DNA of 64,000 bases from contig CM066326.1 in NCBI GenBank assembly GCA_033807775.1, positions 95,272,873 through 95,336,872 on the forward strand, in the 5' to 3' direction. A program made the translations under genes and the position numbers. Shown piece by piece: positions 30,028-39,012 of the stretch (position 1 is its first letter; each line of letters begins with the position of its first letter). This stretch comes from Saussurea involucrata (Eukaryota > Streptophyta > Magnoliopsida > Asterales > Asteraceae). The notes beneath the pieces are model-generated. The model saw nothing but the letters and a program-made list of their open reading frames with translations. It was not told where the DNA came from and made no database searches.

Positions 30028-32316
30028 TCAGCTCAGCTCAGTATCCGCAGACTCGAATCGCCCACACTTGCGATTCCCCGCGGACTTCTCTACTCCTTCT
30101 TCTCTTTCACCACTTTCTCTTTCCAGCAACTTGAATCTCACGTTCTCTCCGCCAACTCGGAACGTGATCTCACCCTCTTCCATATCAATCAGAGCTCTAC
30201 TCGTAGCCAGAAATGACCGTCCCAAGATCATCGGGACCTCTTCATCTTCATCGATGTCGATTACCACGAAGTATACTGGAAAGTAGAACTTCCCAACTTT
30301 AATCAGCACATCTTCAATCACCCCGTATGGATACCTTATCGATCGATCATCCAGCTTCAATGTCATATATGTTGGGCTTACCTCACCCAGTCCGAGCTTC
30401 CTAAAAACAGAAAGAGGCATCAGATTAATACATGACCCTAAATCACATAGAACTTTATCAAAATTAAAACTGCCAATTTGAATAGGGATCGAGAAACTCC
30501 CTGGATCTTTAAGCTTTTGGGGCAGCTTATTCTGGAAAATCGCGCTGCACTCTTCAGTGAGTGCAACGGTGGCCTGGTGATCAAGTGCCCTCTTTTTGGA
30601 AAGGATCTCTTTCATGAATTTCATGTAAGAGGGCATTTGGGTGAGAGCATCTGCAAAAGGGATATTAATCGTTAGCTTTTTAAAGACCTCAATAAATTTG
30701 GAAAAATTAACCTGATCCTTATTTTCTTGCAGCCTGCTCGGGTAAGGCACTTTCGGTACTGCCGGCTTGACCGGTGGAGTCGCTTCTTTCTTCTTCTCTT
30801 CACTTTTCTCGATTCCTTCAGCTTCACTCTCTTTATTAACTTCTAACTCACCCACCTCTATCATCTCGGATTCTTCCTCGGCTCTCTTTGGGGAAGACTT
30901 GCTTACCGGGTTTCCAATCAACTCTTTGCCACTTCTCAGATGAATGGCATTGCAATGTTCTTGATTTCCCTTTTCAGCCATACTTGGGAAAGTACCAGCA
31001 GGTCGGGTTTGTAGGGTTTCAGAAATCTTCCCTACTTGTCTTTCGAGAATCTTTATTGCAGCTGTATTCTGCTCAGTTGCGGCTTTCACAGTATTCACCG
31101 TGCTCGCTAGCTCTCCGACCGTGTTGTCCATCTTTGCCATAAACTTCATCATCATATCTTCTAATCCCGGCTTCTTCTCCCCGGATGGTCCCTCGTTTCT
31201 TTGCTGAAAACCTGGAGGACGATAAGCACTATTAGTATTAGGGAAATTAGAAGAGTTAGAAAAATTACCTGGTTGTGGATAACCCGGCTGACTCCATGAA
31301 AGATTGGGGTGCTTTTTCCACCCCTCATTGTAAGTGTTGGAGAACGGATCGTTTCGCGGCTGATGGTTTCGGTTTTGCATAAATTGAACCTGTTCAGGTT
31401 CTCCCAGATTGCTTCCCTTCATACGGTCCGTGATAAAAGCTAGTTGAGCTTTTAGTTCCTTAAGCTCATCCGACTCCCGAATACTCGCGACTCTTCTAAC
31501 ATCAGCCCTTGGAGTGGAAAAACTATGCTCGGCAAGATTTTCAATCAGCTCGCATGCCTCTTCATAAGATTTATCCATTAGTGCTCCACCCGCGGCAGCA
31601 GTGATATCATTTTTAAACTGCGGGTGAAGGCCACTAAAGAAGGTCTGAATGATGACCCAATCTTGTAACCCATGGTGAGGACATTTCTTGATCATGTCCT
31701 TGAAGCGCTCCCAAGCCTCATATAACGTTTCTTGATCCCATTGTGCGAAATGGGTGATCTCGGCCATTAATTGGGCGGTCCGACTTGGGGGAAAGAACTT
31801 TTGAAGGAATGCAGCCTTCAATTGTGCCCATGTGGTGACCGAATCTGGCTGGATGCTCTCGGTCCATGCTTCGGCTCGGCCTTTGAGGGAGAATCCAAAT
31901 AATCGCAGCTTGATGGCATCTTCGTTCATGCCATTGATCTTGAAAGTGTTGCAAACCCGCTCAAATGCACGAAGGTGTGCATGAGGGTCTTCTGTCGGTG
32001 TCCCTCCATACTGGTTTTGCTGCACCATCACGATGGTGCTCGGCTTCAGCTCGAAGTAGTTTGCCCCAGTAGCGGGCGCTTGAATGCCTATTCGGGCCGC
32101 CGCCACATTCGGATCGGCGAACGACCTCATAGGACGTCTCGCAGGAGGTGGTGGTGGGTTGTTGCGAGGCGGATCATTACGTGGAGGTCTCTCGTCGTCA
32201 GACATTTCGACTTTCAGATTTCTTCTCGCTTTCGCTTCTTTATGTAGCCAACGAGCGGTTCTTTCTATTTTCGGATCGATTGGCTCGATTCCTTTCCCTC
32301 GGGTTACCTTTGGCAT
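30028..32316 (-). CDS. Gypsy gag-protease (762 residues)
   Basis: Residues about 75-270 match the retrotransposon gag core of Athila/Tat elements (TEDPHAHLRAFERVCNTFKI, FPPSRTAQLMAEI, LYEAWERFKDMIKKCPHHG, QTFFSGLHPQFKN). They are followed by NTYNEGWKKHPNLSW. There is no CCHC zinc knuckle, as is usual for this group. A Lys/Glu-rich linker leads to a retropepsin-like protease at about 600-740: catalytic DLGS in CDLGSCINLMPLSVF (near residue 625) and the flap and C-terminal motif VPMILGRSFLATS. The frame is uninterrupted and ends 40 residues after the protease, where pol would normally begin. The stretch coding pol has been lost. The start ATG follows the primer-binding site by about 130 bp. Confidence 0.93.
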   Translation of the reverse strand: MPKVTRGKGIEPIDPKIERTARWLHKEAKARRNLKVEMSDDERPPRNDPPRNNPPPPPARRPMRSFADPNVAAARIGIQAPATGANYFELKPSTIVMVQQNQYGGTPTEDPHAHLRAFERVCNTFKINGMNEDAIKLRLFGFSLKGRAEAWTESIQPDSVTTWAQLKAAFLQKFFPPSRTAQLMAEITHFAQWDQETLYEAWERFKDMIKKCPHHGLQDWVIIQTFFSGLHPQFKNDITAAAGGALMDKSYEEACELIENLAEHSFSTPRADVRRVASIRESDELKELKAQLAFITDRMKGSNLGEPEQVQFMQNRNHQPRNDPFSNTYNEGWKKHPNLSWSQPGYPQPGNFSNSSNFPNTNSAYRPPGFQQRNEGPSGEKKPGLEDMMMKFMAKMDNTVGELASTVNTVKAATEQNTAAIKILERQVGKISETLQTRPAGTFPSMAEKGNQEHCNAIHLRSGKELIGNPVSKSSPKRAEEESEMIEVGELEVNKESEAEGIEKSEEKKKEATPPVKPAVPKVPYPSRLQENKDQVNFSKFIEVFKKLTINIPFADALTQMPSYMKFMKEILSKKRALDHQATVALTEECSAIFQNKLPQKLKDPGSFSIPIQIGSFNFDKVLCDLGSCINLMPLSVFRKLGLGEVSPTYMTLKLDDRSIRYPYGVIEDVLIKVGKFYFPVYFVVIDIDEDEEVPMILGRSFLATSRALIDMEEGEITFRVGGENVRFKLLERESGEREEGVEKSAGNRKCGRFESADTELS

Positions 32317-32442
32317 AAACCACTAGCACCTGAAGAGAAAATAACAAGCTTAGCAATCCAGAAATTCAAAGTGATGAAATAAAATAAAAATGTCCAATCT
32401 AATAGCGCGTATAGCTAGTAGTGCTATTAGCTGCAACTAGCT

Positions 32443-32459
32443 CCCCGGCAGCGGCGCCA
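32443..32459 (-). other. Primer-binding site for tRNA-Asp
   Basis: Minus-strand TGGCGCCGCTGCCGGGG. It complements the 3' end of plant tRNA-Asp apart from one position, where a G-U pair is possible. It lies 6 nt inside the 5' LTR. This is the primer used by Athila-type elements. Confidence 0.85.
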
Positions 32460-32465
32460 AAAACT

Positions 32466-33806
32466 TGACACGAGGTTTTTGACACCCCACGAATCTCACC
32501 GCAAGTGTACGGGTCGAAGTCAAGTAATAGTGTACGGAAGTACGAGTATCGAATCACGGGGAACTAGGAACTAAGTATCACAATTACTATAAACTCTATT
32601 AACTGGACTGTCGAAATTAGAGATTGGTTTATAGACTAATTAAATTGCAATAAATGAGATCAAATCAACACAAGACAAAACAGAACAGCTTTGAAAACTT
32701 TGATAGAGAGAAAAGCTGAGGGTTGGAACTCCTATGGTTCTCACATACAAACGTCTTGACTCAATTCAATTACCAGTTATTCCTATCAATGAATTCCCAA
32801 TCCTTATCTAATCGTTGTTCTCTCTCAAGTAACACCGATTTTATTTATAAAGCACGATTTCTTTTTCAAGCAACCGTAACTTCTATTTCGAAAACAATAA
32901 TTTTATCTTCCGATCTTAACATACAGGTTTCAAAATGCATTAAGATTAAGATTCAAACGGGACTAAGATTTACTCAGTATCTCTCGATCCTTTCTTACCT
33001 TAGCTATGCAATTCCTAATTCTGTTTCTCAATTATTTCTCTCGAACATTAATTGAAAACAATAAAACAGTTGCAAGGTAGCTAATCTCACAAAAGCATTA
33101 AACACCAAATTGCATTCATTCATTCAATAAGAAAGCTGATAAAAGTTTCAAATCATCTGTTTATAAGTTCAAACCACATTCATTCCAACCCCCAACATGA
33201 ACCGGTTAGTTCATATCGGTGGTGGATTCAAACACAATAGAAAAAGATGAAAATAAGGATGTGAACATGATAATCGTGATAACGGTGAATGTAATGGTTA
33301 CTCCCTTCTATCGTGGTCGTCTCTACGTCGCGTGATGAACATGTATCTGATCCTCTCTCCATCTCCGCTCCAACGGGTGTCACTTGGCTTCGAAAATCAC
33401 CTCCGGGGCTGCTCTGGCCGTAACGTGAAAACTGGATGCCGAACGAATGACCTAAACCCGAAAGTTATAGCTGAAAAACGTGAAACAGAGGCTTACGCGG
33501 CCTTCCACGCGACTTGCAAGTCGCGTGGAAAGTCGCGCGCTTTCCAGATGCGCTTCTGGGTCGGATCTAGTTCGCGGGTCGGGTCCTGGTTCGATCGCGG
33601 GTCTTGGGCTTGGCTTTTGGGCTTCCGTTAGGCTTCGTTTTTACTCGTTTTGGGCTCTTTTTAGCTTCTATTTCCGAGGAATGCCGCCTTTTATATAACC
33701 TGCGTAAATCACTCAATAAACCGTAAAATACCCGCCTTTTTACTTGAGTACAAGCCAATCTCGTTGGTTTGAGAACTGAAAATAACGCCAAAAAGTGGCG
33801 TTATCA
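32466..33806 (-). repeat. 5' LTR of the gypsy element
   Basis: 1,341 bp, the partner of 26,463-27,803, with intact TGATAACGCC and CGTGTCA ends on the minus strand. The 28-bp palindrome lies at 33,503-33,530. Confidence 0.93.
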
Positions 33807-34936
33807 GGTATGCACGAGTTTTTCCCGTATTGATCAAGGTACGGTCCAACGGATTCTTTATTCGGGCCGCTTTACCGACGACCAGCCCGTTGGGTCGGGC
33901 ACTCTCGATCAGTCCATTCCGCTGGTTGTCCCTCGACCACCCATTTCTGAGTCGAGTTCGTCACAGCCGCCTACGTCAAGTTCGAGACTTGGCTTATGGT
34001 CTTAGCCGGGTAAAAGGAGGAACAAACAACACTCTTGAAAAGCATGCATGCACAATTAACTAACATACAGGCACAACTTCAATAGCAGGGTGATCGACTT
34101 ACCATAATTCAGGCTCGTTCTTCATAGTTTTAGGCGTATTGGAATCGTGTGACCCGCGAGTTCTACTTCAAGAACGATCCGGTCTGTGCTGCTACACTCC
34201 CATGCTTTCCGAGCGGTCTTTGCTCACCTCAGGTTATCTTACCGAGCACCCTCGCTACCACATTTGCCCCCGATGTTGTTGTTTCATCCACTGCCTCCAC
34301 GATAGCCGTTGCCGCCACCGTGTCCGAAGTTGGTCGACCTGCTCAGGTTAGTGAGCCATGAGCATTCTTGGGACGTCATCACTTTTGTTGAACTTTGTTG
34401 TTGGTTATAACTCTTTTGGACTTTTGTGGTACTTTTTCTCGTTTCTTTGATGGTTGTTTTGGAACGTTATCGTTTGATGCATTACTTTTGGTTACGTTTG
34501 TGCTAATCGATCTCCTATTTTTATTTCTCGCTCGTGCTAATCTTATTTTTGCAGGTGCCATTCTTAGATTGTTTCCATATTTCGAGTTTAAAATGATCTA
34601 GGCCATCTTTCGCAATTTTAGCCCACACACATTTCTCTCTCGTTACCTAGCCGAAACTGTCTTAATTCAATGAGAGCATTGTTTATTATAAGTTTGGGGG
34701 TGGGTCAACGCGCGAAACACATATTTTTTCGATTCATTCAAACCAGCGCCTAAGTGGCCACTCCTGTCACCACTATGGTGACAAACGTGTTTCAAAAAAT
34801 TTAAACAAAACATAATGAGTCAAAAATAGATGTGGCAAAAACAGTAAAAATTTGCCACAAACCAAAGCATTTTGGAGCCATGCAAAAAGCAAAGTTTGTG
34901 GGACTTATGAAAAAGACAAAAGAAAAGGAAAAAGAA

Positions 34937-34967
<31 letters not shown>

Positions 34968-35231
34968 AAACAAACCCAAATATACAAGCCCACAACAAGC
35001 CCTACTAATTAAATTCAACATACGGATTTCATGAAAGGAGGTTGTACATTTTCAACTTTCAAGCAAGAATGTTCATTCAAATCAATATTCATGGAAAACC
35101 ACGATGTAAGTTCTTCATTTTAAACAAAAATCCATTTCTTCAACCTCCCTTAACATCCTTTGAGTTTTTTTCTTTTTTTCTCTCTTCCATTTGTTTTACT
35201 TGAGGACAAATAATTGTTCAAGTTTGGGGTG
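33807..35231 (+). pseudogene. 3' internal remnant of a plus-strand Athila/Tat-like gypsy element
   Basis: No intact protein. It carries the hallmark CAATGAGAGCATTG followed by aagtttgggggtggg (about 34,667-34,707), a secondary purine tract of Athila/Tat elements. Near its end it has the phrase acttgaggacaa and the polypurine tract agtttggggtg (35,221-35,231), just before an LTR. Short words GTGGCCAC and GTCACCACTATGGTGAC (34,766-34,782) are shared with that LTR. A microsatellite (CA)n(TA)n lies at 34,938-34,967. The 5' half is absent; the sequence begins abruptly at the end of the neighbouring gypsy LTR. Confidence 0.7.
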
Positions 35232-36654
35232 TGATACTCTCAATTCTTGAGGGTTATTTATTCTTTTTTTATATTTATTTTCACCACTTTCTTGCCTATT
35301 TTGCATCTTTCCCCCTTCATTTGGTCTATTCTGATCCATCATTGTGATGAAGTCTCAAGGTTGCAAAAATTCGGTTTTTCTAACTCTTTGTGCAACAAAG
35401 TGGCCACTTTGGTCACCACAGTGGCTGGAAGTTATGGATAAGCCTTGGACATTTATGGAAAGTTTCTTTTTGAAGTAATAGAAAGAAGAACCTAGGCTTT
35501 CACTGGAATAATCAAAGAAGAAGACAAAAATTTAGAAGTCAAGTGAAGCGTTTACACTCTTCCATAAAGTGGCTTTTAAGGATTTGTCGAATACCTTTTT
35601 CTCTTCAAGAGCACTATATAAAGAGGCTTTAGGGGCATATTTAAAGACCATCTTTAGCTGAGTTTCTCACACTTAGGGTTTAGCATTTACTTCAAATTCT
35701 CTCATTTAAGTCTAGTGTAGTTGCATTTAATTTTCTTGTACTTTCCATTCCTTGTAACAGTGTCACCACTGTGGTGACATATGTGGTGACAACTTGGTAG
35801 TTTTTATTTAAGCAAGTTAAGTTTATGTATCTTTCTTCTTCTTCTTCCATGTCTTTTATTGTTATTATGAGCTAACACCCCTTGGGGTGTGAGTATAAAC
35901 CAACTCTAAGACTAGTAGGCAACACTTGGGTGTTGCCATAGTTGCTAACTCTTAGACTTGGTCACTCGTGTCGAGACTCCAACTCAACGCGGACAAGCCG
36001 ATCACTTGTAAGTGTTAATATTAGATCTTAGATCTAGAGATGGGCGGATCCAGAAATACGACTTGAGTGATGCATAAAGATTTAAGAGAGTCCTTCATAA
36101 CCACGTAGATATACGGGTTTTTGCATGATTTCAACTAAGGTTCGGGATGTCGGTCGACTTAGGTGTCACATCGAGATTTGGGCATCTTTATCCATACCAG
36201 TGGAGTTAAGACTCTTACAAGTCTACTTAGTTAAATCGACAAGTCTTGAGTCGGTGATAGTGGCAACTTTGTGGGAACAAGTGGCCACTCTCTGTAAAAT
36301 TTCACTTTCGAGAGGAAGGGGTTTTTATGGATGTTTTGAACAAACTTGTTTCTGACCATATTGTTACTACATCTGTCTTTGATAATGTTTGTACCCACAT
36401 CCTCTCTTTTAACCATTTGATTACTTTAATCATTATTTAGCATAAAACTAACAAATATTGTTTTCTCAAAACCCAATGGAGCACTAGAAGTTCATGAAAA
36501 TCTATGATTCTTAGTTGACTAGTCCCTGTGGAAAATGATCTTGGTACCTTACCACTTTATTACTTATAGCGATCATAGTGTCTGGTGTGCACTTGCACCG
36601 CCACTGTGGTAACACAGGGGGCCACTTTGTGAACCTATACGATTTCCGTTATCA
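35232..36654 (+). repeat. LTR of the plus-strand gypsy remnant (1,423 bp)
   Basis: It starts TGATACTCTC directly after a polypurine tract and ends CCGTTATCA. The end is preceded by gtgtgcacttgcacc, usual near Athila/Tat LTR ends. The termini TGATA and TATCA are inverted. It repeats the word GTCACCAC/GTGGTGAC several times, with a perfect stem-loop at 35,762-35,778, and GTGGCCAC at 35,400 and near 36,283. There is no second LTR in the window. Confidence 0.75.
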
Positions 36655-36655
36655 A

Positions 36656-37985
36656 CCGCCATATACCAAGAATGAATTCTTTGTTCTTTTTAAGTATTTT
36701 AGAATGTTCTTAACGACAATTTAGTGACCATCAGCTGAATTGGATTGGTATCTACTCGTCATGCTCAAAGCATACAGTACATCAGGTTGAGTATAGATCA
36801 TGGCATACATGATAGATTTAATTACCGAAGCATATGGAATCCTACTCATTCATTCACTCTCTTGAGATGTAGCAGGGCATTGCATCTTGGAAAGTGATAT
36901 GTCATGAGACATAGGTAAGAACCCTTTATTGCTACTAGACATGTTGAACCGTTTCAACACCTTATTTGTGTATGTACTTTGACTTAAGCCAAGTAATTTC
37001 CGTAATCTATCTCAATAGATTTGAATGGTCAACACATAGACGGATTCACCCAATTCTTTCATTGAGAAACATTTTCCTAACCAAGCCTTTACAGACTCAA
37101 GCATCGAAATGTCATTTCCAAAAAGAGTAGTATGTCATCTACGTACAATAAAAGAGATCATATGGTGCTCCCACCAACCTTTTGTAGACACAAGGTTCAT
37201 CCTCATTTTTTGAGAAACCAAACTCTTTGATTGCTTCATCAAACCAATGATTCCAATTCCTTGAAGCTTGCTTCAATCCATAAATAGATCATTGCAACTT
37301 GCATACCTTACGAGATTTTTCAGGAGCGACAAACCTTCAGGTTGTATCATATATACATCCTCAAGTAACTTCCCATTTAAGGAAAACTGTTTTGACATCC
37401 ATTTGCCAAATCTCGTAATCGTGATATGCTGCAATCTCTAGTAAAATTCTAATAGACTTGATCATTGCGAATGGGGAGAAAGTTTCGTCATAATCAACAC
37501 CTTGAATTTGTTTGAAACCTTTTGCAACCAATCGTGCTTTATAGATAATCACATAACCATCCATGTCAGGCTTTTTTTTTTGAAAACCCATTTGCACCCT
37601 ATAGGTCGTACCTCGTCAGGTGTCTCAACTAACTTCCAAACGTGGTTTTCAAAAATGGAGTCCATTTCTATTCTCATAGCATCTAGCCATTTTTCGGAGT
37701 CAGTGCTTGCCATAACATCTTGGTAACTAGTGGGCTCATCATTCATGAGTATCACATCCCCGATATGAGTGATGAGAAATCCATATCTCTCAGACTCATT
37801 CCGTTTTCTACCAGATTTACGAGCATTTTGTGCTACAACACCACACTGTATTTCCACAATACTTTGTGGATCCACAATTACTTGTGGTGTATGTGTTGAT
37901 ATATTTTTATCTTGAACAATTTCAAGTTCTACATTTCTCCCATTGATACCGTCCAGATGAATGGTTACCAGTGTGTTCCTCATTT
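36656..37985 (-). pseudogene. Copia reverse transcriptase relic
   Basis: Minus-strand frames with several phase changes encode the integrase-RT linker and RT N-terminus (37,549-37,983: LDAMRIEMDSIFENHVWKLVETPD, IGCKWVFKKK). The RT middle follows (37,361-37,597: KARLVAKGFKQIQGVDYDETFSP, QMDVKTVFL), then decayed palm and connection sequence down to 36,656. No intact YVDD region is translated in one frame. No LTR is attached. It is the same type as the RNase H remnant at 25,926-26,462. Confidence 0.83.
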
Positions 37986-38640
37986 TTCATTTTCTTCGTT
38001 TTCCTCTGAACCTGACCCATATATATATAGGATTGGGTTCCTATGAGAAGTTGAGGTTAATGTGAGAACCGTGATGTATATCGGTCTTAGTGGATATGAG
38101 TGAGTCTGAAGCTTTGTAGAGGTTCCAATGGGATTGATTTCAAAGATGTCATCCGATTTTGAAGATAACATACTTGATGGTTTGGTAACTTCCAATCTAT
38201 TCTAATTTGGGGTGTTGCACTAGAGTTAGGGTATCCGTCAAAGAAGATGTCTGGAGAGAAGATATTTGACTGTTGAAGATGAGCGGGATAAGGGGGATTT
38301 ATTCAATTAAAAATATTAATTTTAATAGAAAATGAAATAAAGAGAAAAAAATCTGAAATACCCAAACATAACATAATTTTTAAACGAAAGCTAGTACAAG
38401 AGACCTTAGTGGGAGTGAGGAAGAAATGGATTTTCGTCAAAAGTGTTCCCTGCATGCATACACCCGTAAGTAACTTAGTGCAACATATAAAATTTCATGA
38501 TCGTCTAGTTCAATAGCTCATAATAAAAATGAAATCACGAGTACATTAGTCATGAATTTTAGGGTTTAGACACCTTGTTAATAGTCACTCTAAAACAATA
38601 GGGAAACAATTTGCAATTTACTCAAAATATAGTTGAAAAA
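37986..38640. other. No recognised feature
   Basis: A/T-rich transition between the transposon-rich part and the gene-rich part. A minus-strand frame at 37,980-38,195 has no recognisable domain. Confidence 0.4.
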
Positions 38641-38780
38641 GAATAACGGGCTTCATGGTTGGGTTGTCATCGATTGGGCTAAATACATCTCACGATTATA
38701 CAGCACTCAATGTTTGGGCTTTCTTTCCTGACTCGCTCGCGTTGCCGTGCGCAACGCGTCGGCATAAAAACAACGTTATA

Positions 38781-38799
38781 CGTGGCAGGTTCCTATTGG
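38781..38799 (-). promoter_or_regulatory. ER stress response element (ERSE-I) upstream of the ERdj3B gene
   Basis: On the plus strand CGTGG, nine bases, ATTGG; on the minus strand exactly CCAAT-N9-CCACG, the canonical ERSE-I. It lies 214 bp before the start codon of an ER-lumenal chaperone gene. A G-box-like CACGTGG at 38,806-38,812 and further ATTGG and CCACG words follow within 50 bp. In plants such sites are bound by bZIP factors (bZIP28/bZIP60 class) with NF-Y during the unfolded protein response. Function here is inferred from sequence and context. Confidence 0.75.
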
Positions 38800-39012
38800 T
38801 TGTCACACGTGGAAGCTCTCTCTCATTGGTTAGATTTTCTCAAGTCCACGTCCCAAAGGCTAAACCAGTCTTCCTCCTTGTGTGCATAAACTCCATCTTT
38901 GCCGCGGTGGGAGGTGTTTTATGATCGCAGTATGATTGTCTCTCTTCATTCTTTCCATTGCTTGTGATTCTACGATCTCTCGATCACACACATCTGAATT
39001 AGACCCCCCTTA

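Larger units (their letters stand above)
26463..33806 (-). mobile_element. Non-autonomous Athila/Tat-like gypsy element: LTRs plus gag-protease only
   Basis: Two direct 1,341-bp LTRs (26,463-27,803 and 32,466-33,806), differing at about fifteen sites, enclose a minus-strand gag-protease frame. The primer-binding site, complementary to the 3' end of tRNA-Asp, lies beside the right LTR. The polypurine tract GGTTTGGGGTTGT lies beside the left LTR. No reverse transcriptase, RNase H or integrase exists anywhere inside. About 2.2 kb of untranslated DNA follows the protease instead. Gag-only gypsy derivatives that depend on autonomous relatives are known in plants. No target duplication is found (gacca before, ggtat after), so the flanks were probably rearranged. 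About 1% LTR divergence means a young insertion. Confidence 0.93.

Noticed and set aside
33769..34361. Plus-strand frames rich in Arg, Ser and Pro after the gypsy LTR
   Set aside because: Overlapping frames in two phases show no recognisable domain; the region is 3' debris of another gypsy element.
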